Shown here: one piece after another, positions 9,352 to 16,388 of the stretch | How the letters are laid out: every line of letters begins with the position of its first letter | Numbering within the stretch: position 1 is the stretch's first letter | NCBI GenBank assembly: GCA_964632005.1 | Contig: CAZWAP010000016.1 | Span: 1 to 47,946, forward strand | Direction: 5' to 3' | DNA from: CAZWAP01 sp964632005 | GTDB taxonomy: Bacteria; Planctomycetota; Phycisphaerae; Sedimentisphaerales; Anaerobacaceae | Length of the DNA: 47,946 bases | Translations under genes and position numbers: made by a program | Notes under the pieces: model-generated | What the model was told of the DNA's origin: nothing | The model's input: only the letters and a program-made list of their open reading frames with translations | Databases searched by the model: none

Positions 9352-10677
9352 TCAATCTTCGTCGAATCTCCTGATGATGACAACATTGTTCTGCCCGCCA
9401 AAGCCGAATGATTCGTTCATTGCAATATTGACGGTCGTTTTTCGCGGCTCATTCGGGACGTAATCGAGGTCAAGCTCCGGGTCGGGATCGTGCAGGTTTA
9501 TCGTCGGAGGAATTATGTTGTCGCGGATTGCCAGGACGCAGGTTATCACTTCGGTGGCGCCGGCGGCACCGATAAGGTGGCCGACCATGCTCTTGACACT
9601 GTTGATAGGGATGTTTCTGGCCTCTTCTTTGAAGACAGCTTTGATGGCCTTGGTCTCAACCAAGTCGTTTTCGACGGTGCCGGTGCCGTGGGCATTTATG
9701 TAATCGACATCCTTGTAGCTGATACCGGCGTCTTTAAGTGCGGCGGTCATCGCCTGTATTGCGCCCCTGGCTTCTTCGTGCATATCGGTAACCCTGAAGG
9801 CATCGGCGCTGGAGCCGTAACCGATTACTTCAGCGAGGATTTTCACCTGTCTGCTTCGGGCGGATTCGAGCGATTCAAGTATGATTATGGCGGCCCCTTC
9901 GCCGAGCACGAAACCATCCCTGGATGCACTGAACGGCCTGGATGCCGTCTGGGGACTGTCATTGCGGGTCGATAAGGCGGTCAGCCGATTGAAGCCCGTC
10001 AGGCCGAGCGGATGTATCATCGAATGGGCGCCGCCGGCGATTATTACATCGGCCTGGCCTTTGCGGATTATCATCGCAGCCTCGCCGACAGCCTGAGTGC
10101 TGGCTGCGCAGGCGGTCAGGCAGCTCCTGGTAGGGCCCCGGGCCCCGGTCAGCAGGGCTATGTGGGCGGCCGGCATGCCAGGCTCCTGTTCAAGCTCTCG
10201 CATCGGGTGCATCCTGGCGAATGCCACCTCGGCCCAACGACCCCAGTCCATCTCGCCGCGCTGCTTGTTCCAACCTGCCACCAGGGCCGCGAAGAAGGCG
10301 TCGTTGTCAACGGAACCTTCGCCGGCTCCGAGATAGATGCCTAATCGCTCGCGGTCTATCCCATCTGCAGGGGCGTCGGTCTCTACGTCGATGCGGGCCT
10401 GACGGCAAGCCTGGACGGCCGCACCGACTGCAAAGCCTGAGCCCCTGTTGCAGTACTCGTGCATCTGCGGGTTCTTGAGGTAGTCGGCGAAGTTGTAGTT
10501 CTTGACCTCGGCATCGAAGGTGGTCGGGAATGTAGATGCGTCGAATATCGTGGTCCTGGAGACGCCGCTCTTGCCGGCCAGAAGGGCCTGCCAGAGCCCC
10601 TCAACGTCGTGGCCGAGGGGGCAGACTACGCCCATTCCGGTTATTACGACGCGTTTTCTCAGGTCTTTGGTAGCCAT
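9352..10677 (-). CDS. Beta-ketoacyl-ACP synthase II type (catalytic ketosynthase)
   Basis: A 441-residue thiolase-fold condensing enzyme that extends an acyl chain with malonyl-ACP. The full Cys-His-His active site is visible: Cys190 in CLTACAAST, His329 in NAHGTGT and His366 in KSMVGHLIGAAG. The C-terminal GFGGQNN motif is also present. Its ATG directly abuts the TAA of the upstream synthase-like gene (10678), implying translational coupling and a heterodimer with that non-catalytic paralogue. It may be a FabF, but its neighbours suggest a dedicated type II cassette rather than the housekeeping fab cluster; no fabD, fabG or fabH is nearby. Confidence 0.88.
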   Translation of the reverse strand: MATKDLRKRVVITGMGVVCPLGHDVEGLWQALLAGKSGVSRTTIFDASTFPTTFDAEVKNYNFADYLKNPQMHEYCNRGSGFAVGAAVQACRQARIDVETDAPADGIDRERLGIYLGAGEGSVDNDAFFAALVAGWNKQRGEMDWGRWAEVAFARMHPMRELEQEPGMPAAHIALLTGARGPTRSCLTACAASTQAVGEAAMIIRKGQADVIIAGGAHSMIHPLGLTGFNRLTALSTRNDSPQTASRPFSASRDGFVLGEGAAIIILESLESARSRQVKILAEVIGYGSSADAFRVTDMHEEARGAIQAMTAALKDAGISYKDVDYINAHGTGTVENDLVETKAIKAVFKEEARNIPINSVKSMVGHLIGAAGATEVITCVLAIRDNIIPPTINLHDPDPELDLDYVPNEPRKTTVNIAMNESFGFGGQNNVVIIRRFDED

Positions 10678-12003
10678 TTAATCTGTCAGTTCATCCCGAA
10701 CGTTTTTCAGTACGACAGCGGCCGTCTGGCCGCCGAAGGTATAACTGCAACAAAGTGCATGGCGGATAGTCCTGTGCTGCGGCCGGCGCACAATGTTGAG
10801 CTCGCAGCCTGGAGCTGTCGGCTCGCAGTTTCTGGCTGCGGGAATCACGCCCTCGGCGATGGCGGTCGCAGCGGCGATCAGGTCGATTGCCCCGGCGGCA
10901 GCCCCGGTGTTGCTGAGCATACTCTTGGTGGGCCAGACAGGCACAGTTTTTGCCGCCCGGCCGAGAGCTGCTTGAATACCCCTGGCCTCGGCCAGGTCGT
11001 CCTGCGGTATCCCGGTCCCGTGCGGGATGAGCAGGTCGAGCTCGTCGGGTTCTATCGCCGCCTCGGCGAGCGCCTTTTGGATGGCGAGCTTGATTCCTCT
11101 TCCATCCGGCTCCAGGTGCTCGTAGCGAGGATATATGCTGTTGCTCTGGCCGACCCCAACAAGCTCGGCATAGACCTTCGCACGGCGGGCCAAGGCGCGG
11201 TCGGCCTGCTCGAGTATGACTATGCCCGCGCCCTCGCCGAATACCGAGCCTGCAGCGTCGGCGGCGAAGGGCCGGCACGCCGACGCAGGATCTTCGTTAT
11301 GCCTCGTCGCCCTTTTCAGCAGGCACTGGCGAATCATAACTATTGGGTTGACCTTTGCTTCGGCTCCTCCGGCAAGCATAATGTCACTATCGCCGCGGGC
11401 GATTATCTCGGCAGCCTCGGCTATGGCCAGATGGGCACCGGCCTCGGCGCAGGTGATGGTGTTGCTGGGCCCCTGGAGGTCGTGAATGATGCCTATGTGG
11501 CAGGCGAGCATGTTGGGCAGGTACTTGAGCAACCACAACGGCGTGACGAGCTCGAGCCCGTCCCGGCCCCATTTGCGGAGGTCGAATTCGCCGTCCACGG
11601 TGCTCTCGGCGACCGCCGGTGCCAGCTCGACAAGATCGCAGCTTATCAGGCCGGCACCGAGGTTGATCCCGACCCTGCCGGGCTCGATATTGATATTATC
11701 CGGGTCCAGAGCCCGGGTTATCAGCCCGCCGTCGGTCAGGGCCTCATGGGCGGCTATGACCGACAGCTCAATGTCACGCGACATTAGCTTGGTGGCCTTG
11801 CGGTAGCTCTTAGGCACGTAGTCGCGGATGTTGTACTCGCCTACTTCACCGGCTATCTTGCAGGTAAAACCGACCGGGTCGAATGCCGTGATAGTCCCGA
11901 TTCCGCAAGAGCCATTGAAAAGGGCAGACCACGTCTCCCCGGCGGTGAGTCCGAGGGGCGTAACCGCGCCGAGCCCGGTTATGAATACGCGATGTGAACT
12001 CAT
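10678..12003 (-). CDS. Chain-length-factor-like ketosynthase paralogue (active-site Cys replaced)
   Basis: A 441-residue condensing-enzyme homologue aligned without gaps to the neighbouring synthase around the active site. Where the partner has TACAAST, this protein has TCAEAGAH, placing Glu187 at the nucleophile position; a Cys (185) lies two residues earlier. His328 is kept (IPHGTGI), but the second His is Asn365 (KSMLSNTGAAAG). Loss of the nucleophile, together with an EAG-type motif, is the mark of chain-length factors that dimerise with a catalytic ketosynthase in type II polyketide systems. The start codon overlaps the upstream dehydratase stop by four bases (ATGA) and the stop abuts the catalytic synthase start. 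An alternative is a divergent synthase that uses Cys185. Confidence 0.82.
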   Translation of the reverse strand: MSSHRVFITGLGAVTPLGLTAGETWSALFNGSCGIGTITAFDPVGFTCKIAGEVGEYNIRDYVPKSYRKATKLMSRDIELSVIAAHEALTDGGLITRALDPDNINIEPGRVGINLGAGLISCDLVELAPAVAESTVDGEFDLRKWGRDGLELVTPLWLLKYLPNMLACHIGIIHDLQGPSNTITCAEAGAHLAIAEAAEIIARGDSDIMLAGGAEAKVNPIVMIRQCLLKRATRHNEDPASACRPFAADAAGSVFGEGAGIVILEQADRALARRAKVYAELVGVGQSNSIYPRYEHLEPDGRGIKLAIQKALAEAAIEPDELDLLIPHGTGIPQDDLAEARGIQAALGRAAKTVPVWPTKSMLSNTGAAAGAIDLIAAATAIAEGVIPAARNCEPTAPGCELNIVRRPQHRTIRHALCCSYTFGGQTAAVVLKNVRDELTD

Positions 12004-12512
12004 CGGCTTTGCTCCGCCCGGTTGGCCTGCGAATCAGACGTCTGTGAGCAAATGTCTCGCAGAAGCGACTCGAAGATGGACGTGTCGGCAAAGACGAAAT
12101 TCTCCTCAGGAAACTCCTTACCTGCGAGGTTCTTGTCCACGTGGCTGAACATCAGGTCGATCTCTGCAATCACCTTCTCTCCAACCATAATCCTGCCGGT
12201 GGTGCTCGCAGCCTCGCTGGCGATCGACTCAATTGTGGCGGTTAGTTTGAGTGTATCACCGGGCCGTGCATAGTGGAAGAAGACGGCTTTTTTTACCTTT
12301 GCAAGGATGACCTTTTCCTCGAACCTTCTGGCCTCCCCCACGAGGATGCCAGCGGTCTGGGCCATCGCTTCGATCATAAGGCTCTCGGGCATAACCGGGT
12401 AGCCCGGGAAGTGATCGTGGAGATGCTCCTCTGCGAGGGTTACGTTCTTAAGGGCGGTGGCGGTGCGCCCACTGCTGAACTCCACGAACTTGTCTATCCA
12501 GATCCAGCGCAT
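12000..12512 (-). CDS. FabZ-like 3-hydroxyacyl-ACP dehydratase
   Basis: A 170-residue hot-dog-fold protein that removes water from 3-hydroxyacyl-ACP. The signature DHFPGYPVMPESLMIEAMAQ spans about 33-52 and includes the catalytic His34 and Glu48. The usual PGVL is PESL, a modest departure. A C-terminal tail of about 25 residues extends past the normal FabZ end. It overlaps the chain-length-factor-like gene by four bases and follows the ACP gene by 78 bases. It is the catalytically complete member of the two FabZ-like proteins in this operon. Confidence 0.85.
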   Translation of the reverse strand: MRWIWIDKFVEFSSGRTATALKNVTLAEEHLHDHFPGYPVMPESLMIEAMAQTAGILVGEARRFEEKVILAKVKKAVFFHYARPGDTLKLTATIESIASEAASTTGRIMVGEKVIAEIDLMFSHVDKNLAGKEFPEENFVFADTSIFESLLRDICSQTSDSQANRAEQSR

Positions 12513-12590
12513 CTTTCGGCCAAATTGGAAGCGGCCGACCCGCCTGGAAAGCTCATAACGCGGGCACGGCCGCGGCGCTTTTCGCGTCTC

Positions 12591-12986
12591 TTAAGTGCTC
12601 TTAAGTTTCGAATCGACATAATTGACTATCGCGCCGACCGTGAAAAGGTCACCGAGCCTGTTTACGTCGGGGTCCTTCTCGAAGTCAGCCAGATCGGTGT
12701 GGGGCAGTCTCTCCCGCAATTCCTTGATGCCCTTCTCAGTGAGTTTGCCGTTGCTGACGAGCTCCGGATCGTTCATCAGGCTCTCAGCGGGGAAGAGCTC
12801 TTCCCGGGGAATTTTTATCGAGAATTCCTTTTCCAGTCTGAAGACTATATCGAGAAAGTCGATGCTCTCGGCGCCGAGGTCCCCCATCAGGGTAGCCTCG
12901 AGTACAACCTCGTCATCATCCACGCCCAGTGCATCCACGAGGATCCCGCGAACTTTCTCAAGAATCTCGTCCCGACTCATAGCCAT
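12591..12986 (-). CDS. Acyl carrier protein with an internal extension
   Basis: 131 residues, against about 80 for a standard ACP. The phosphopantetheine site is Ser41 in DLGAESIDFLDIVFRLEKEF. Helix III is interrupted by a charged segment (about 65-112) before the final helix FTVGAIVNYVDSKL. The start has a perfect GGAGGT site nine bases upstream. It sits between two FabZ-like genes and upstream of the synthase pair, so it probably carries the chain for this cassette only. The insertion may be a docking element for the partners; that is inference. Confidence 0.88.
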   Translation of the reverse strand: MAMSRDEILEKVRGILVDALGVDDDEVVLEATLMGDLGAESIDFLDIVFRLEKEFSIKIPREELFPAESLMNDPELVSNGKLTEKGIKELRERLPHTDLADFEKDPDVNRLGDLFTVGAIVNYVDSKLKST

Positions 12987-13104
12987 ACTCTTGTTACCTC
13001 CAGTATCTCAGCTCAAATCGGTCAGTTTGCAGATTCGGTTCGGCGTAGCCGCTTTCCTGTAGGGCCTGCGCACCGCGCAGGCGGGCCGGCCAGGTTCCGC
13101 GCGT

Positions 13105-13575
13105 TCAAGGTTTCCATAACAGCTTCCATTGCTTTTTCATATTTTCGATGACCACGGCGTCAACGCTTGCCATTGCGGGGTCTTTATCGGCCAGATTAAA
13201 GTGTCTCAACCCGAATCTGGCTTCCACTACGGTTCGGCCTTGGCAGATGCCCTGAGCAGAAAAGCTGCTGACGTCCTGCTCGATGAGCTTAGCATCGACC
13301 GTATATTCTATCCGCGAGCCTGGCGCCAGGAAACTCTTATACCGAACATTCCTGGCCTGTTCAAGCAGTATCATACTGTGTGCGAAGTTCTCGGTGTTTC
13401 GGACGAGCCAGGATGCCGATTCGATCAGCCCTTGCAGCAGGAGCACGCCGGGCAAGACCGGAAACGTTGGGAAATGATCGCGCAGGTATTCCTCGGCGAG
13501 GGAGACGCTCTTGACGGCGGTGAGCCGGCTGCCCGGCTCGACCGAAACGACCTTGTCGATCAGTATGAATCTCAC
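13105..13575 (-). CDS. FabZ-like hot-dog protein lacking the catalytic Glu
   Basis: A 156-residue FabZ/FabA-type fold and the first gene of the lipid operon. The signature reads DHFPTFPVLPGVLLLQGLIE: His34 is kept, but the residue 14 positions later, Glu in active dehydratases and in the sister gene at 12000, is Gln48. It may be a structural subunit, a thioesterase-like relative or an isomerase. It starts with GTG (13573-13575), about 38 bases below the predicted transcription start, with only a weak ribosome site. The gap to the ACP gene is 118 bases with nothing recognised in it. Confidence 0.8.
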   Translation of the reverse strand: MRFILIDKVVSVEPGSRLTAVKSVSLAEEYLRDHFPTFPVLPGVLLLQGLIESASWLVRNTENFAHSMILLEQARNVRYKSFLAPGSRIEYTVDAKLIEQDVSSFSAQGICQGRTVVEARFGLRHFNLADKDPAMASVDAVVIENMKKQWKLLWKP

Positions 13576-13619
13576 GTTTACTTCTGTTATTAGCCGTTGA
13601 TGGTGTATTAGAACGCCGT

Positions 13620-13648
13620 ATTGTAGGGGGTAGGTGTTCTTTTTCCAA
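13620..13648 (-). promoter_or_regulatory. sigma70-like promoter of the lipid/serS operon
   Basis: On the minus strand TTGGAA (13648-13643) and TACAAT (13625-13620) are 17 bases apart, just upstream of the GTG at 13575. No other strong promoter was seen before serS, which suggests one transcript for six genes. Confidence 0.6.
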
Positions 13649-14125
13649 CATTATTTTCGGGTTTTGCGGGCTTGACGGCCGGCCGGTCGTCTTGGCTGGA
13701 GCGATGGGCCACCTGCGAGGGGCGCGTGATCGTCCCGAGTGGTGCGGTTTTGGGTGATAGAAAAGGGGCCTCTTTGCCGGGGTGAACCAGGAACACTCGA
13801 CAAGCAGGCCAGAAACGATTCGCTCTCGTGTCCTGTCAGCCAGCGGCGAGCCCGCGCCCGAGAGAAGACGCCCTCATTGCAAGCGATGCAGCGGGAGGAT
13901 TCGCCCCGGGACCACGCACCAGCATATCACCGACCGAAAACGGAGGGTACGGCCCGACGCAAAACGAAGTGCTTTTCTGTAGAACCACCTGGACCGTCCG
14001 GGTTGAGGGCGTCGGTGGCGGCCGTCAACCGACCGAACAATCGGCAGGTGGGGATTCCTTCGCCGGGCTGATAAGATACGAGCAGGGCTTTCGAGCCAGC
14101 CGAGGCCGTTTTGCTGCTGTAAGGC
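13649..14125 (+). other. Non-coding divergent intergenic region
   Basis: About 480 bases between the divergent promoters of the lipid operon and the GH130 gene. Open frames exist on both strands but have Arg/Pro/Ser-rich, family-less translations, no ribosome sites and mutual overlap, so I treat them as chance. No tRNA-like or long hairpin structure was recognised. Confidence 0.4.
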
Positions 14126-14154
14126 TTGCAAGGTGCTGTGCAAACCGGTATCAT
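14126..14154 (+). promoter_or_regulatory. sigma70-like promoter of the GH130 gene
   Basis: TTGCAA (14126-14131) and TATCAT (14149-14154) are separated by 17 bases. The predicted transcription start near 14161 lies below the ATG at 14133, which supports the ATG at 14208 as the true translation start. Confidence 0.55.
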
Positions 14155-14207
14155 TCAAGTCGTGTCAACCGTGCCCGAGCATTGACGAAGGATCAAGGAC
14201 TGGAGCA

Positions 14208-15257
14208 ATGGAAGCTTTCCGCTGGCCGAATAATCCGATAATCGCGCCGGAGGATCTTGCGCCTTCACACGATGACTTTGAAGTCATCGGCGTATTCAAT
14301 GCGGGCGTGTGCCGGCTGAAAGACGAGGTCGTTCTGCTTTTGCGGGTGGCCGAGAGGCCGGTAAGCAAGCATCCGAACCTGGTGCTGGCGGCGCTGTACG
14401 ATGAGGCCCGGCAAAGGATTGTCCTGAAAGACTTCTCGAAAGACGACCCCCGCAATGACTTTTCGGACCCGCGATTGATCGTGACGCCGCAAGGAACTTA
14501 TCTGACCTCCATCTCCTATCTGAAGCTGGCCCGAAGCAAGGACGGTGTGCACTTCCAGATCGAAAAGATGCCCGCATTGCAACCGGCCAACAACTACGAG
14601 GCTTTTGGCATCGAAGACCCACGAATCAGCCTTATCGACGGGACCTACTACGTGACTTACGTCGCCGTCAGTCCGCTTGGGATAACCACGGCGCTGGCGT
14701 CAACCAGGGATTTTAAGAGTTTTGAACGGCACGGCGTGATCTTCTGTCCTGACAACAAAGACGCGCTGATCTTCCCGGATAAAATCAACGGCAGATACTA
14801 TGCGCTGCACAGACCGGCATCCGGGTTGTTTACAAAACAGGACATCTGGATCGCCGAGTCGCCCGACCTGCTGCGCTGGGGTAACCACCGCTGTTTGATG
14901 GCGACGCGGGAAGATGCCTGGGACCAGCTCAAGATTGGCGCAGGCGCGGTGCCGTTCAGAACTTCCGAGGGGTGGGTGGAGGTTTACCACGGGGCGGATA
15001 GAAACAATCGGTACTGTCTGGGCGCGGTTCTGCTGGATGAGCAGGAGCCCTGGAAGGTACTTGCCAGATCAGAAGAGCCTGTCTTTGAGCCGCAGGCCGA
15101 GTACGAGTGCGGCGGTTTCTTCGGTAACGTCGTGTTTAGCTGCGGATTGCTCTGCGAAGACGGGATGGTAAAGATCTACTACGGCGCCGCCGACACGTCG
15201 ATCTGCTATGCCGAGTTGCGTCTGGATGACGTGATGCGGAGCCTGCACCGACCCTGA
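14208..15257 (+). CDS. GH130-family glycoside phosphorylase/hydrolase
   Basis: About 349 residues, a five-bladed beta-propeller of the GH130 family, which cleaves beta-mannosidic bonds by phosphorolysis or hydrolysis. Landmarks are FNAGVCRL near 30, RVAERP near 46, DFSDPRL near 84, the catalytic Asp137 in GIEDPRIS, KDALIFPDKINGRYY near 208 and the C-terminal YYGAADTSICYAEL. AAGGA lies 8 bases before the ATG at 14208. There is no signal peptide, so it is cytoplasmic and probably acts on imported mannosides. Phosphorylase versus hydrolase cannot be decided by eye; phosphate-binding residues would need alignment. Confidence 0.85.
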   Translation: MEAFRWPNNPIIAPEDLAPSHDDFEVIGVFNAGVCRLKDEVVLLLRVAERPVSKHPNLVLAALYDEARQRIVLKDFSKDDPRNDFSDPRLIVTPQGTYLTSISYLKLARSKDGVHFQIEKMPALQPANNYEAFGIEDPRISLIDGTYYVTYVAVSPLGITTALASTRDFKSFERHGVIFCPDNKDALIFPDKINGRYYALHRPASGLFTKQDIWIAESPDLLRWGNHRCLMATREDAWDQLKIGAGAVPFRTSEGWVEVYHGADRNNRYCLGAVLLDEQEPWKVLARSEEPVFEPQAEYECGGFFGNVVFSCGLLCEDGMVKIYYGAADTSICYAELRLDDVMRSLHRP

Positions 15258-15365
15258 CCGGCTCGCGGCTCAATCGGCCTGGTTCACGAGGGACTTCACG
15301 ATGCGGGCGGCGTAGCCTTCGCTCGCCGCATCCTTCGCGTTGGTCGTTCCGAGCGTCAGTCTGTG

Positions 15366-16346
15366 TTACGTGTCCCAGTATTGGTCGATGATCTTCTGGA
15401 TGTGCGGATACTTTTCGTCGGTTTCGCCGTATTTTTTTCTCAACCGGAGCAGCTCGGCCTTGAGTTCGTTGATGATGCTTGCATACTTGGGGTGGCCGTA
15501 GATATTGTTCATCTCGTGGGGGTCGTTCTTCATGTCGTAGAGTTCCCAGGCGGGCTGCGTCGGCTTTGGGCCGCCGCGCTTGTAGTTGCAACCGTAGAAG
15601 AAGATCAGCTTGTAGTTCCTGGTTCGGACGCCGAAGTGGGCGGGGTTGTCGTGGTGTGCCTTGAAATGGTGCATCAGGAAGAACGGCCTGGATTTGTCGC
15701 GGTTCTTGAGCCATTTGAGGGATAGATCGGTGAGAACGTCAGAGGAGTGTTTCGAATCGTAGCCTGCGAATCGTCTCTCGTTGTTGGGCCAGGGCTTGCC
15801 TTTTTCGCGAAGGACGGGATTGAAGTATGAGCCTTGACCCGGCAGGACGCAGTAGTAGTCGAAGCCGGCTGGTTCCCTTTTGAGGTGCCATTTTCCAATC
15901 ACGGCGGTATTATAGCCGGCCTCCTTCATCAGCTTCGGCAGATATTGCTTCTCGGGATCAAGATGTCCGCCCAGGTCCAGCGCGCCGTTGGCCTGGCTGT
16001 ACTGCCCCGTAAGGGTGGTTGCACGGCTGGGGACACAGATCGAGTTTGTACAGAAGGCGTTTTCCATAACGATTCCTTCTTTGGCCAGCCGGTCTATGTT
16101 CGGCGTGGGGTCGAGCTTTGCCAGGCGGGAACCGTACGCCCCTATCGCGTGTGCGGCGTGGTCGTCGGACATTATAAAGAGGATGTTGGGCCTGTGGACG
16201 GCCTGTCCAGAGGCCTGCGCCACCTGGGGCATAGCAAGGAATGCCGCGCCGGTTGCCGCTGTCTTGAGGAAACCTCGACGCGTGCAAGAACTCGGGTCCA
16301 TTTTTGCTTTCTTCTTCAATAATACCGCTTGTCGGGTCCTGGTCAT
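15366..16346 (-). CDS. Tat-exported family S1 sulfatase with a large internal deletion
   Basis: 326 residues with an open frame, where relatives have roughly 480-530. A twin-arginine signal (TRRGFLKTAATGAAF, 22-36) is followed by the N-terminal sulfatase half: the metal pair Asp61-Asp62 and the formylglycine motif CVPSRATTLTGQ (Cys104, Cys-type, needing a maturation enzyme). At about residues 226-240 the text jumps from FFLMHHFKA to HHDNPAHFGVRTRNYKL, which normally lies near the C-terminus. The missing middle should carry the second metal ligands (the Asp-Asn/His and GEHG region), so activity is doubtful. The start has AGAGGT 7 bases upstream. It follows the di-haem gene by 42 bases and is probably in its operon. 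A decaying gene or an assembly deletion are both possible. Confidence 0.8.
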   Translation of the reverse strand: MTRTRQAVLLKKKAKMDPSSCTRRGFLKTAATGAAFLAMPQVAQASGQAVHRPNILFIMSDDHAAHAIGAYGSRLAKLDPTPNIDRLAKEGIVMENAFCTNSICVPSRATTLTGQYSQANGALDLGGHLDPEKQYLPKLMKEAGYNTAVIGKWHLKREPAGFDYYCVLPGQGSYFNPVLREKGKPWPNNERRFAGYDSKHSSDVLTDLSLKWLKNRDKSRPFFLMHHFKAHHDNPAHFGVRTRNYKLIFFYGCNYKRGGPKPTQPAWELYDMKNDPHEMNNIYGHPKYASIINELKAELLRLRKKYGETDEKYPHIQKIIDQYWDT

Positions 16347-16388
16347 ACCGGAGACCTCTGATCCAGGTTTAACGTGCCCCGGACGAGG

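Noticed and set aside
10459..11787. Plus-strand open frame of 442 codons across the two synthase genes
   Set aside because: Antisense to clear ketosynthase motifs on the minus strand; the translation has no recognisable family.
13739..14241. Overlapping plus-strand frames before GH130
   Set aside because: Low-complexity Arg/Pro/Ser translations, no ribosome site, and overlap with the GH130 promoter.
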